Shown: positions 1 through 8,056 of the stretch, in pieces | How positions within the stretch are numbered: position 1 is the first letter of the stretch | Layout of the letters: every line of letters begins with the position of its first letter | Made by a program: the position numbers and the translations under genes | Source: Paulinella micropora | Lineage: Eukaryota > Cercozoa > Imbricatea > Euglyphida | Assembly (NCBI GenBank): GCA_009731375.1 | Contig: BJOX01000236.1 | Location: 650,952-680,022 of the forward strand | Direction of reading: 5' to 3' | Length of the DNA: 29,071 nt | The notes under the pieces: generated by a model | Database searches by the model: none | What the model was told of the DNA's origin: nothing | Seen by the model: the letters and a program-made list of their open reading frames with translations, nothing else

Positions 1-24
1 GATCGGTATGTTCAATGAAAATAC

Positions 25-100
25 TGGTGGCACCGACGGGAATCGAACTGGCGACAGGGCCCAGATGGTAGAACTTGACCACTGGGCTATCACGGTGTCC

Positions 101-101
<1 letters not shown>
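25..101 (-). repeat. tRNA-like sequence, probable SINE head or decayed tRNA
   Basis: Read on the minus strand, the sequence has a perfect A-box-like TAGCCCAGTGG and a B-box-like AGTTCGATTCC at tRNA spacing. It ends in CGGTGCC followed by ACCA, and the 5' end GACACCG pairs with this apart from one mismatch. The T-stem and anticodon arm do not fold well, so a working tRNA is unlikely. A tRNA-derived SINE or a tRNA pseudogene with RNA polymerase III internal promoter boxes is the better reading. Confidence 0.5.
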
Positions 102-146
<45 letters not shown>

Positions 147-194
147 GGCTTCCTCAGACTATAGCATCAGATCCAGATCCTGGACATGTGCCTC

Positions 195-245
<51 letters not shown>

Positions 246-246
246 T
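101..246. repeat. Two (AAT)n trinucleotide arrays
   Basis: An AAT array at about 101-146 and a TAA array at about 197-245 flank about 50 bp of unique sequence. Long Asn and Ile runs translated from here are artefacts of the repeat. Confidence 0.9.
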
Positions 247-481
247 ATAAAAAAAAGCGTCGGATTTTTGCTCATGTGTGTTCACTGTTTCACTTTTTTG
301 TATCTCCTTTCGTCGGTCCATCCTGACGCTATTTTTTACTTTTAAGTTTTTGTTTATCTGCGTGATCTTTCCATCTTTACAGGCAGTTATCTTAGTCTTG
401 TGTTTCTCTCGTGCAGTTTCGATGTGCAAAGAAGTAGGACTATGTTTCTTTTGCTAACGACACTAATTGTCATGCAATAAG
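247..481. other. Left host flank, no gene seen
   Basis: AT-rich unique sequence between the trinucleotide array and the left end of the mobile element. No convincing coding region, RNA gene or repeat was recognised. Its last six bases (AATAAG) form the left copy of the probable target-site duplication. Confidence 0.6.
476..481. repeat. Target-site duplication, left copy
   Basis: AATAAG directly abuts the first base of the left repeat. The right flank at 21998-22003 reads AAAAAG, so five of six bases match. Six base pairs is the known Polinton duplication length. Confidence 0.7.
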
Positions 482-625
482 AGTAGTATAGGGTGCCACT
501 TTAAGACAGAATTTGGATACATACAGCCGACGAAACGAAACGGCTCTATCGGCTCTCCTCTTCATTTCGTAAACAAACATTACAGAAAGCAATTATAAGC
601 AAATTAGCCTTAGTCTTAAAAGTTA
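482..625 (+). repeat. Left terminal inverted repeat
   Basis: About 144 bp match the reverse complement of 21850-21997, beginning AGTAGTATAGGGTGCCAC. By eye there are two substitutions and one 4-bp indel (an extra CTCT in the right copy). The match ends after AAAAGTTA. Confidence 0.93.
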
Positions 626-998
626 TCCACAACAAGAAAAACGGAAAAATGAACTCAAAACATAAAAACAAACCATAATTAACATCAACCATTGTAATAA
701 AATAAGAAACCATAAAGTATCATCACATAAGCCACCAACCCTCACAAAGCAACTAATCACACCGATCCGCCAAAAATTGAGCCATCCAAAAATTAAAAAA
801 AGGAAACCACACCACCCACCAAAAACCGATAAATTCTCGCAGACAGCTTTTTGGACAACATCAAAAGTTTTTCGTTCACTAACAAAAGGAAAAAAATAAT
901 TATCAGCATCCAGTAAAAGTGTGCGGGCAAAATGATGCCGTGTGCCCGCCTGCCCGCAGACCCGCAGACCCGCATAATAACTCTGCTGTCGTTTTATA
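626..998. other. Left subterminal region without a clear gene
   Basis: This is 373 bp between the terminal repeat and the first ORF. Minus-strand open frames here are lysine-poor and hydrophobic and overlap the 999-1487 gene, so I take them as shadows. Near the end, GCGGGCA (923-929) faces TGCCCGC (942-948 and again 951-957). Three CCCGCAGA-like units follow up to about 975. This GC-rich inverted repeat lies just before the first gene, as hairpins do elsewhere in the element. Confidence 0.5.
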
Positions 999-1487
999 AT
1001 GAGTGAGAACCTCATTCCTCTAGAAGATAGGAGTGTAGAGGATTGGCTTGGTATATTTGAAACGAATAAGGAAAGTAAAGCAAACCTCAAATTGTATAAG
1101 ATAAGAAGTGAGGAAAGAATAAACAAAATGGATAAAGAAATTGAATTGATAGTAGAACGAAAGAAACCAGACCAAGTAAAAATAGAAGCAATCGATAGGA
1201 TGTTGGATAAGCTCAATAACGAAAGCATAAATGTGGAGAAGGATAGGCGATTTAATTTGAAGAGAAAGAAGAGGATGAGGAAGATTGAGAAGGAAAGAAA
1301 GATTTTTATGGTGTGGTATAATGAAAATAAAAAAGAATACAGGGGCGAGGTTCTCAAAAAGATACACGACGGCATAGAAAAAGAAGCACTATCATTTAAT
1401 CAATCTTTTATGAAATATATTGACTATGTCCCTAAAGTAAGCAATATAGAAAACAAAGGAAGTAATAGTATGGAATTAAGTTCATAA
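999..1487 (+). CDS. Unknown charged, helical protein (162 aa)
   Basis: I do not recognise this protein. It starts MSENLIPLEDRSVEDWLGIFE and is then dominated by Lys, Glu and Arg in long helical stretches (about residues 30-120). It is probably coiled-coil and ends in a Ser-rich tail. It has no membrane segment and no cysteine cluster. It is the first gene inside the left terminal repeat, where Polintons often carry lineage-specific small genes. An imperfect inverted repeat (GTCTTGTTTGTG against CACTCACATAAGAC) follows its stop codon at about 1490-1567. The open frame, sensible composition and position between two hairpin-like sequences support a real gene, but no function can be given. Confidence 0.65.
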   Translation: MSENLIPLEDRSVEDWLGIFETNKESKANLKLYKIRSEERINKMDKEIELIVERKKPDQVKIEAIDRMLDKLNNESINVEKDRRFNLKRKKRMRKIEKERKIFMVWYNENKKEYRGEVLKKIHDGIEKEALSFNQSFMKYIDYVPKVSNIENKGSNSMELSS

Positions 1488-1660
1488 ATCGTCTTGTTTG
1501 TGTTGTGTGGTGTCTGTCTACCCGCTCACCTCTCCTCAAACAACACGACACACACTCACATAAGACAATATAATTCATTTGTTTTTTGGTAGTCAAAAAA
1601 CAATAACATTAGTAAAAAGCACATAATATACATATAAATAATTAGAACGGCTATCAGGCA

Positions 1661-1702
1661 CTACCCACATATGTGTTTTTGTGCTTTTTGATATGTGGGT
1701 AG
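1661..1702. promoter_or_regulatory. 12-bp perfect inverted repeat just before a start codon
   Basis: CTACCCACATAT (1661-1672) pairs perfectly with ATATGTGGGTAG (1691-1702) across an 18-nt loop. The 3' arm ends three bases before the ATG at 1706. It could be a cruciform operator, an RNA hairpin in the leader, or a member of the palindrome families found elsewhere in this element. Confidence 0.6.
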
Positions 1703-1705
1703 GTG

Positions 1706-2188
1706 ATGGCGGATGAAGAACCTACCGAGGAACCTTCTGAGGAGCCTCAAGTGGATGACCCCGAAGTTGAGGTAGATGTTTGCGACATTTTATGCTTACT
1801 AATATATTGTATTTGAATTTAGGAGGTTGCTCTCCGTTTTGATGAAATGCCTGCGGACTTAGTTGGTGTAAAAAAAGGAGCGAAAAAGGGAGCGAAGAAA
1901 GGGAGGAAAGCAGGGGCTACTGGAACGATTGTGGAGCCTCGAACATTTTATGCTTCAATCAACAGGAACGATGGAACTGCGAGATTGTTCAACGATAACA
2001 AAGTAGGAAGGGTTGCTGTTGTTCAAACAAACTATCAATCACCTCCTAAAGCTGGTCAGGAAATGATGCACTGCGTTGTTTGTTATACCGACGACACATA
2101 TCGTTTATTTCGCGTATGGGAAAATATTATGCCTATTTCCAGACGATTGGATAAACGTATCAAATCATTATATACTGTTATCGGTTAA
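1706..2188 (+). CDS. Small basic protein with a predicted 51-nt intron (143 aa after splicing)
   Basis: Two open segments join if 1772-1822 is removed. Exon 1 (1706-1771) encodes 22 residues rich in Glu and Pro. Exon 2 (1823-2188) continues in the same phase through an EVALRFDEMPADL stretch into a Lys/Gly-rich basic run (KKGAKKGAKKGRK) and a compact domain ending KSLYTVIG. Without splicing, exon 1 reads into a stop in the intron, and the downstream part would have to start at the ATG at 1847. The protein goes from an acidic head to a basic stretch and could bind nucleic acid. I do not recognise a family. Introns are unusual in Polinton genes. The alternative is an unspliced 113-aa protein from 1847. 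Confidence 0.65.
1772..1822 (+). other. Predicted 51-nt spliceosomal intron
   Basis: The donor is GAG|GTAGAT and the acceptor TTTAG|GAG. A TACTAAT branch-point-like sequence (about 1796-1802) lies about 21 nt before the acceptor. The intron is AT-rich and its removal keeps the reading frame (phase 0). It contains an in-frame TGA, so retention would truncate the protein. Confidence 0.65.
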
Positions 2189-2193
2189 TTAAA

Positions 2194-3177
2194 TTACAAA
2201 TCTAACACTTCTTTTTTCTTTTTTATTCTTGCACTACTCCGTATGTTCTCCGGTTTAATCTCTAATGATTTTAATAAATTAGAATTTTTCTTTTCCTTTG
2301 TTATCTCTTTAACTTTATCCGCTAACTGCTCCTTAGGTTCTTCCTCTTCGGGGTGCTCATCAATATGAGTTTTTAATAATTCACTAGGTCTGACTAAGTC
2401 TTCTTCGGATAGAATAACCTTGAAGCCTTTACGGCCTTTGACTTTAAATATAGTCTTACTGAATTGCTTGTCGCCCTTTGAAAAAATAGTCCTTTCTAGT
2501 TCTTTTCTTACTCTTGTTCCTTTTGGAAATTCATTAATTAAAGGATTTCTGTATATTTCTTGAGTGTTTTTTTCAGTCCCTTCATAAACATCAATAGGCA
2601 CGGCTCGTATTGTAGTATGAAATGTTTTATTATAAGCATCAACAACTTCGTGAATAATTGGCACCCAAGCAAAATTTTTATTATACTCCCATATTAAATT
2701 CAATTCATTTCTTATCGTTCTAATAAATCTATCCACTATCCCCATTGTTCTGTGGTCGCCTACTTGTGCTGTTCTATGTTCAATATTATTTTGTCTGAAG
2801 TATTCAGCGACTTGTCCCTTAAATTCACCGCCGTTGTCTGAAGTAATTCTTTCTGGCACTTCTTTAGTAAATATTTTTTTCAATCCTTCCAATACATATC
2901 CAGTCGTTTTATTTTTTACTGGCTCTACCCATCCACGACGGCTATAAACATCAATAGCAACCAAACCAAAATTATAATTAGCATTTCCTTTTTCCTTTGA
3001 CATATCCATTAAATCAATAAAAACTTGGCTTAATGGTTTCGCTTCTGGAGAGGTTATTGTATTCCATAATTTAGTTGGCTTTGATTGGTAATGTATCTCG
3101 CCCGCTTCTTCAAGTTTTTCTTTTCGCTCCGTTTGCTCAGGAGTTTCTTGTTGCTGATTTGTGTGCTTATTGTCCAT
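2194..3177 (-). CDS. rve-family (retrovirus-like) integrase
   Basis: The catalytic core spans about residues 48-190. The first acid is D55 in QVFIDLMDM. IDVYSRRGWVEPVK follows, as in retroviral and Polinton integrases. The second acid is D114 in ITSDNGGEF, and the third is D149 in GIVDRFIRTI, 34 residues between them. The third position is normally Glu, so this is a D-D-D rather than D-D-E arrangement. A basic segment with VILSEEDLVRPSEL follows and may be the C-terminal DNA-binding part. No N-terminal zinc-binding HHCC domain is evident, and the first 45 residues are polar. The enzyme would insert the element into host DNA and make the 6-bp duplication. The stop lies 5 bp from the end of the convergent 1706-2188 gene. 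At 327 aa it appears full length. Confidence 0.93.
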   Translation of the reverse strand: MDNKHTNQQQETPEQTERKEKLEEAGEIHYQSKPTKLWNTITSPEAKPLSQVFIDLMDMSKEKGNANYNFGLVAIDVYSRRGWVEPVKNKTTGYVLEGLKKIFTKEVPERITSDNGGEFKGQVAEYFRQNNIEHRTAQVGDHRTMGIVDRFIRTIRNELNLIWEYNKNFAWVPIIHEVVDAYNKTFHTTIRAVPIDVYEGTEKNTQEIYRNPLINEFPKGTRVRKELERTIFSKGDKQFSKTIFKVKGRKGFKVILSEEDLVRPSELLKTHIDEHPEEEEPKEQLADKVKEITKEKKNSNLLKSLEIKPENIRSSARIKKKKEVLDL

Positions 3178-3179
3178 CC

Positions 3180-3201
3180 AATCTATTATATATAATAGAT
3201 T
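3180..3201. promoter_or_regulatory. 22-bp perfect palindrome before the integrase gene
   Basis: AATCTATTATA followed by its exact complement fills the gap between the 3205-3750 gene and the integrase start at 3177, both read leftward. The TATATAATA core could serve as a promoter. The ends AATCTAT and ATAGATT recur in the palindrome at 3311-3336. Confidence 0.6.
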
Positions 3202-3204
3202 ATA

Positions 3205-3750
3205 TCAAAATTTTAAAAACACTCTATCTATTTCATTATTTTTTTCTTTCTTAGCACCACCAGAAGATTGATTATATACTTTTACACTTACACTGCTTGA
3301 CTTCTTACCAAATCTATCTCGCTCGCGAGATAGATTGCCTTTCTTTACAGGATCTTCTTCACTTTCTTCACTTTCGCTTTCACTATCATCAGGCTCAGGC
3401 TCAGTTTTCTTAATAGTCTTTTTCTTCGTTCTCTTAGTTTCTACCTTCGCTCTTTTGATTTTCATTTTAGCCATCTTTTCAGCAATAATGTCGGTAAAAT
3501 CACATTCTTCATCGCTCTCACTGCTTTCTTCTGGTGTATCATCTTGGTCTTTTCCATTAATGATATCACTAGCAACACCCATTTCAGCCATGCGGTTTAT
3601 CTTTTCCTCCATCTCTTCATCATCACCTACATAAGCATTTCTACATTTTGCTAATTTCTCTTTCGCTATTTCAACCTTATGTTGCTTTTTACTCTTAATA
3701 CTTTCCACAGCCTTACCCCAATTCTTACGACTCGCTTCAGCAGACTGCAT
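3205..3750 (-). CDS. Unknown acidic/basic low-complexity protein (181 aa)
   Basis: I do not recognise a family. The N-terminal third is helical and Lys-rich (KNWGKAVESIKSKKQHK). Two acidic Ser/Glu clusters follow, around residues 75-85 and 125-135 (for example SESESEESEED), separated by a strongly basic run (RTKKKTIKKT). The tail is Ser/Lys-rich. Mixed-charge disorder of this kind is common in DNA-associated or scaffold proteins. It lies 27 bp upstream of the integrase on the same strand, so the two are probably co-transcribed. Its start faces the fibre gene across a 75-bp AT-rich divergent region. A perfect 26-bp palindrome (3311-3336) lies inside the coding sequence. Confidence 0.6.
   Translation of the reverse strand: MQSAEASRKNWGKAVESIKSKKQHKVEIAKEKLAKCRNAYVGDDEEMEEKINRMAEMGVASDIINGKDQDDTPEESSESDEECDFTDIIAEKMAKMKIKRAKVETKRTKKKTIKKTEPEPDDSESESEESEEDPVKKGNLSRERDRFGKKSSSVSVKVYNQSSGGAKKEKNNEIDRVFLKF
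3311..3336. repeat. 26-bp perfect palindrome in coding sequence
   Basis: AATCTATCTCG, then CTCG, then CGAGATAGATT. It lies in the 3205-3750 gene and shares its terminal AATCTAT/ATAGATT with the palindrome at 3180-3201 in the neighbouring intergenic gap. Confidence 0.75.
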
Positions 3751-3825
3751 TTTTTAGAATACTAAAATATATTAATCTTAGTATTTTTTTTAATAAATAA
3801 TAAATATTTAATTACATAATATACA
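3751..3825. promoter_or_regulatory. Divergent AT-rich promoter region
   Basis: These 75 bp separate the start of a leftward gene (3750) from the start of the rightward fibre gene (3826). They contain an inverted repeat, AATACTAA (3758-3765) and TTAGTATT (3778-3785). CATAATATACA lies immediately before the fibre ATG, similar to the TAATATA motif before other late genes. Confidence 0.55.
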
Positions 3826-6800
3826 ATGAGTCAATATAAATCATTACTCGGCCTTAACGAGTTGGCTGTCGATAGTCTAAACATACTTAACTTAGACCTT
3901 ACAAACACCAATATAGTAGGATTAAACACAGACAGAGTGCCAGAAGACGCCGACCCAGTAAATCTTTATTACACTGACGGGCGGTTTGATACAAGATTAT
4001 CTACCAAATCAACTACAGATATCAAAGAAGGAAAAAAATTATACTACACAGAGCAACGAGTAAGGGACAACGACGAAGTCAAAGCCTCAACTCAACACCG
4101 CTCTAATACATCCAACCCACACCAAACCAGTCTATACAATTTGATAGACACTAACATATCCGCACCAACGGTCGGGCAATACTTAACATATAATGATGTA
4201 GATGGTAAATGGAGAAATACAACCATTGGTTCAATTGATACACTCACAGATGTTGTCATAACCGCACCAATAGCCACTAATAGTTATCTCACATATAATT
4301 CAATCAACTGGGTAAATAAAACCTTTCCGATAAATGTTGATGAATTCGGCAACATTAGTATGGGCGGTAATTTGAATATAACGGGAGTTAATTTACTAAA
4401 TACCAAAAATGTTGATGCTTGGATATCAGAGCACGAAGACAATAATGATAAAGTGTCCGCGGACGGCTCAATTAATACACACAGCGATGTGTTAATTACA
4501 GGCACACCAGCCGATAACCAACTGCTCATTTATAGCACAGGGCAATGGAGAAATGTTGCTTCACCTTTTCTCAGATTGGATGGTCTCGCTATGATGTTTG
4601 GAGATTTAAATATGGGAGGATTCAACATAACAAATGTCAGTAATGTTGATGGTATTGATGTTTCGGCTCTTGACACCGCAGTCGTTAAACTAACAGGAGA
4701 CCAAACAATAACAGGAAACAAAATATTTACAACTTATTTGGGGGTGAAAGATTCAAATCCATTAAACACGGGTAAGTTATTCTTCAATTACAACAATAAT
4801 ATGGGTTCTATTTATTCGTCGGAGATAGGCGGAGCAACAGGCTATCCATTATCTATTGTTGGTTCTTCCATACTTCTTGCTTCTACCACGGGGGGTGGGA
4901 TAACATTAACGGGCAATGTTTTTAATTTTAACAGCACGACAGCAATTAGCGGGCTTCCAGCGCCATTCTATGACGGCGATGCTTCAACAAAAGCATATAC
5001 CGACACCAAACTAGCAAAGGACGGAACAACGGCTATGACGGGTAGTTTAAATATGGGTGGTTTTGCTATTACAAATGTTGGTAATGTTGATGGTGTGGAT
5101 GTTTCTACTCTTGACACTTCGGTGGTTAAACTAACAGGAGACCAAACCATAGCGGGGAATAAAAAATTTACATCAGTTTTAGAAGTAAGTGGTTCGTCCA
5201 ATCCTACTACTTTTGACGGCATCGGTATCGCATTTGATACAAAAATAGGAATGATTGCCGCACAAAAGACAGCGACAGCGACTTGGTATCCGATACAAAT
5301 AACTGGTTCGTATGTAGAGTTATATTCAGGTAATAATGTAATTATAACCGCAACTGGCACTACACTATCTTTGAATAACAATAAAATAACAAACTTAGCC
5401 ACACCATCAGCAACAACGGACGGAGCAAACAAAAGTTATGTGGATACATTAGACGGGCAAAATGTGAAACTAACAGGAAACCAAACCATAGCAGGAATTA
5501 AGACATATAGCAGTGGTGTTGAAATAACGGGAAATTCAATCAATTCAACAACAAAGGGCACATTTATCGTTTTCAATTCTACCAGTAATATCGGGTCAAT
5601 TGCTAGTTTGGATATGAAAACTGCAACATATTACAACTTTGAAATTTCTGCGAAAAAAATAAGTTTTATTATTGACGGGACGATTGTCGGTTGGGTAAAT
5701 GCTTCGGGGCTAGATTGTAATAGTAGCAAAATAGCCAACCTTGGAACTCCGACATTAGCAACGGACGGAGCGACAAAAGGGTATGCGGACACATTGGACG
5801 GGCAAAATGTAAAACTAACAACAGACCAAACCATAACAGGAAGTAAAACATTTAATGGGGCGAGCACTACGATAAAATATCTAACTTTAACGAACAATGC
5901 CGATTTTAATAATCAAACTATCACTAATGGCGGAAATATAACATATAATGGGGCGAGGATATTAAACCAAAATGGAGGAGATATATTCTTTTCACAGACA
6001 TCAGGAGATTATCAGTATTTCTTATTTACTCTAAATACCGCTACAAGTGGAACCGCGAACCAACGAGGTTATGTATTTACGAATGTAGCATCTGATGTAA
6101 AAGGGGCGGGACTTTATATTTCAAAACTTTTGGATAATAAAAGTGCTTCGTCTGACATTGTCCGTTTTAACAATGCTGGCGGTATGCGGTTTTATGGAGC
6201 CTTAGATATGAACTCAAACAATATAACAAATGGCGGAACAATAACAGGAACGATAATTACTTCAACCGCGGGGATATCAACGACGACACTAACGGCGAGT
6301 GGATTAATAACGGCAAATGCGGGGATTACATATACTGGCACACTAACATCAGCAACGAATGCCAGTGGAGCGAAAATAGGAGTTCAGGGAATAACAGACG
6401 GAACAAATGCAAAAGGAATATTTCTATGGGATACGACTAATACGAGTTGGGGGATTTATGCAGCATCTGGCGGAGGTGGAAACACTAGAAGTTTGGCAAA
6501 TGGTTTGGCGGTTTCTGGAAATGATTTTAGTTCGTATGCTTTTCGTTTTAGAGTGGCTAATGATGCTACGATGGGTTTTGTGTGGGAGAATTCTGCGGAA
6601 CAATTGTTAATGTCATTAAACGGGACAAACGGAACATTATGGGCAAAAGGATTGATTACGGCAAATGCGGGAATTACATACACAGGCACACTAACAACGG
6701 CATCAGCATCAACTAATGGGGCGAAAATAGCAATTCAAGGACAAACAGACGGAACAAATGCGAGAGGAATATTTATGTGGGACATTGGAGATTCAAACTG

Positions 6801-7467
6801 GGGGATTTATATGAGCCAGTCTGGGGCAAATAAATCATTAAGTGGAGGAACAGCACCAGCAGGAGGAGGTGGAGGATTAACTTCTTATTCTATTAGATTT
6901 AGAGTAAATGGTTCTTCAACGAGTGGGTTCATATGGGAGAATAATTCAAATACTGCTTTAATGTCATTAAGAGCAAGCGATGGGCAGTTATGGGTATTGT
7001 TTAATCCAATTCAATATTCAGACAGGAGAAAAAAAGAAGATATAAAGGAATGTTTAGGCTTAGATTTTATTAATAAGTTAAATCCAGTTTGCTATCGTAT
7101 GATTGATGACAAAAAGAAATGTAGGACTGGCTTAATAGCACAGGAATTAGAAGAAATACTAACAGAAATGGATATGCTAGATTTTGGCGGTTTTATAAAA
7201 GAAACAATTATGGTTCCCTGTCCAAAGCAAAGAGCGGAATACGAATTGAAAGGTGTGAGTGTTAATCCAGAAGATGTTAAATGTATTGATAGTGGTGATG
7301 TCGGTTATGGTATAGGTTATTCAGAGTTTATCGCCCCGTTAATTAAGGCCGTTCAACAATTATCAGAAAAGGTAGGTAATCTCCAACGTGTTGGAGATAA
7401 TTTAGAAAAAGAAAACAAAAATCTCATGAATATACTACAAGAAATTAGAGAAAATGTCAAACAATAA
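3826..7467 (+). CDS. Giant fibre-like protein with C-terminal S74 intramolecular chaperone domain (1213 aa)
   Basis: A long beta-rich repetitive shaft is followed by a peptidase S74 (endosialidase chaperone) domain. Repeated modules include four of the form VKLTGDQTITGNKIF, two of SLNMGGF-ITNV-NVDG, two of TPxxTDGAxKxY, and a large C-terminal duplication beginning LITANAGITYTGTL at two places. The S74 domain begins at about residue 1060 with YSDRRKKEDIKE. S1065 and K1070 sit at the spacing of the self-cleavage Ser/Lys dyad of phage endosialidases. It ends in a coiled coil (AVQQLSEKVGNLQRVGDNLE). In phages this domain drives trimerisation of the fibre and then cuts itself off. By analogy this would be a trimeric host-attachment fibre on the capsid. 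The last 14 bases overlap the next gene. Confidence 0.88.
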   Translation: MSQYKSLLGLNELAVDSLNILNLDLTNTNIVGLNTDRVPEDADPVNLYYTDGRFDTRLSTKSTTDIKEGKKLYYTEQRVRDNDEVKASTQHRSNTSNPHQTSLYNLIDTNISAPTVGQYLTYNDVDGKWRNTTIGSIDTLTDVVITAPIATNSYLTYNSINWVNKTFPINVDEFGNISMGGNLNITGVNLLNTKNVDAWISEHEDNNDKVSADGSINTHSDVLITGTPADNQLLIYSTGQWRNVASPFLRLDGLAMMFGDLNMGGFNITNVSNVDGIDVSALDTAVVKLTGDQTITGNKIFTTYLGVKDSNPLNTGKLFFNYNNNMGSIYSSEIGGATGYPLSIVGSSILLASTTGGGITLTGNVFNFNSTTAISGLPAPFYDGDASTKAYTDTKLAKDGTTAMTGSLNMGGFAITNVGNVDGVDVSTLDTSVVKLTGDQTIAGNKKFTSVLEVSGSSNPTTFDGIGIAFDTKIGMIAAQKTATATWYPIQITGSYVELYSGNNVIITATGTTLSLNNNKITNLATPSATTDGANKSYVDTLDGQNVKLTGNQTIAGIKTYSSGVEITGNSINSTTKGTFIVFNSTSNIGSIASLDMKTATYYNFEISAKKISFIIDGTIVGWVNASGLDCNSSKIANLGTPTLATDGATKGYADTLDGQNVKLTTDQTITGSKTFNGASTTIKYLTLTNNADFNNQTITNGGNITYNGARILNQNGGDIFFSQTSGDYQYFLFTLNTATSGTANQRGYVFTNVASDVKGAGLYISKLLDNKSASSDIVRFNNAGGMRFYGALDMNSNNITNGGTITGTIITSTAGISTTTLTASGLITANAGITYTGTLTSATNASGAKIGVQGITDGTNAKGIFLWDTTNTSWGIYAASGGGGNTRSLANGLAVSGNDFSSYAFRFRVANDATMGFVWENSAEQLLMSLNGTNGTLWAKGLITANAGITYTGTLTTASASTNGAKIAIQGQTDGTNARGIFMWDIGDSNWGIYMSQSGANKSLSGGTAPAGGGGGLTSYSIRFRVNGSSTSGFIWENNSNTALMSLRASDGQLWVLFNPIQYSDRRKKEDIKECLGLDFINKLNPVCYRMIDDKKKCRTGLIAQELEEILTEMDMLDFGGFIKETIMVPCPKQRAEYELKGVSVNPEDVKCIDSGDVGYGIGYSEFIAPLIKAVQQLSEKVGNLQRVGDNLEKENKNLMNILQEIRENVKQ
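7379..7398. repeat. 20-bp palindrome in coding sequence (ATCTCC family)
   Basis: ATCTCCAACGTGTTGGAGAT near the 3' end of the fibre gene, read as NLQRVGDN in the terminal coiled coil. The loop differs from the other copies and the stem arms stay complementary. Confidence 0.8.
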
Positions 7468-7810
7468 TACAACCAGACTTCATAGACCCCCACCTATTAT
7501 GGATATGGATGGCGAACTAACTCCCGAATTAAAATCTCGCGTTCTTGAAGTAGAACTAAAGACTGAAGAAAAAAAAGTAGAGCACGAATTGGAAGACAAC
7601 TGGAATTGTTGTTGTATAAAAAACAGACCGACTGACAGCCGAATGATTAAATACTTATTTCAAATGTGTATCATTATAGCAATCATCACGATTTGCTTAA
7701 TAAAACTCGCTAAAAATAACATGCCTTGTGAGCAGGCTAATGTATATGTCGGCATCCTTACACTACTCATCGGCATAGTGCTTCCTTCTCCTTCTAGTTC
7801 AAAGAAGTGA
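7454..7810 (+). CDS. Small protein with two membrane segments (118 aa)
   Basis: The ATG lies inside the 3' end of the fibre gene (14-nt overlap, different frame), which suggests a shared transcript. The first 60 residues are polar, with a charged helix and a CCC cluster (NWNCCCIKNR). Two hydrophobic segments follow: about residues 75-97 (YLFQMCIIIAIITICLIKLA) and about 101-115 (VGILTLLIGIVLP). The C-terminus is PSPSSSKK. It is likely an integral membrane protein. The close link to the fibre gene suggests a role in entry, envelope or lysis, or holin-like, but there is no family match to support one. Confidence 0.65.
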   Translation: MSNNNTTRLHRPPPIMDMDGELTPELKSRVLEVELKTEEKKVEHELEDNWNCCCIKNRPTDSRMIKYLFQMCIIIAIITICLIKLAKNNMPCEQANVYVGILTLLIGIVLPSPSSSKK

Positions 7811-8056
7811 GCATTCGTATATATGTGTCATATACCATCTATTATCACCATCACAAATTAAAGGCATTGCTTCATCAAAACTAACACACCAATCACTCAT
7901 CGGTTTGTAAATACATTTAAATTTAGTATCTATACCTTTTTGAATACAATAAACACAACTTATATTCTTTTTTTCGCTTATCCGTGAGTAAAAGTCGCAT
8001 GCCGTCCGCGAAAATATTTTGATTATTAAAAAGTTTATCATCAGTAATATAAACAT
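7799..8056 (-). CDS. Possible small secreted or membrane Cys-rich protein (85 aa)
   Basis: This minus-strand frame fills the gap between two plus-strand genes, overlapping each by a few bases. It starts with a hydrophobic stretch (MFILLMINFLIIKIF) that could be a signal anchor, then has seven Cys, including CVYC. Without it, 7811-8054 would be an unexplained 244-bp gap. Against it, it is short, lies antisense to a plus-strand run and has no recognisable relatives. I rate it as possible only. Confidence 0.3.
   Translation of the reverse strand: MFILLMINFLIIKIFSRTACDFYSRISEKKNISCVYCIQKGIDTKFKCIYKPMSDWCVSFDEAMPLICDGDNRWYMTHIYECSLL
8044..8054 (+). promoter_or_regulatory. TAATATA motif before start codon
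   Basis: AGTAATATAAAC lies directly against the ATG at 8055. The same motif precedes genes at 3826 (CATAATATACA), 8427 (GATAATATAAG) and 9744 (GATAATATA), always within 0-4 nt of the ATG. It is a candidate late-gene initiator or TATA-like element. Confidence 0.5.

Noticed and set aside
25-101. Functional tRNA gene
   Set aside because: The A and B boxes and CCA end are good, but the T-stem has mismatches and no clean anticodon arm is seen.
623-1375. Minus-strand 250-aa hydrophobic frame opposite the first gene
   Set aside because: It is the complement of the Lys/Glu-rich 999-1487 gene plus an AT-rich leader. Its Leu/Phe/Ser richness is what such a shadow produces.
4092-5897. Several minus-strand frames of 60-154 aa opposite the fibre gene
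   Set aside because: They overlap a long, well-supported gene with S74 and repeat modules. Their repeated Val/Ser/Pro patterns mirror the fibre repeats.
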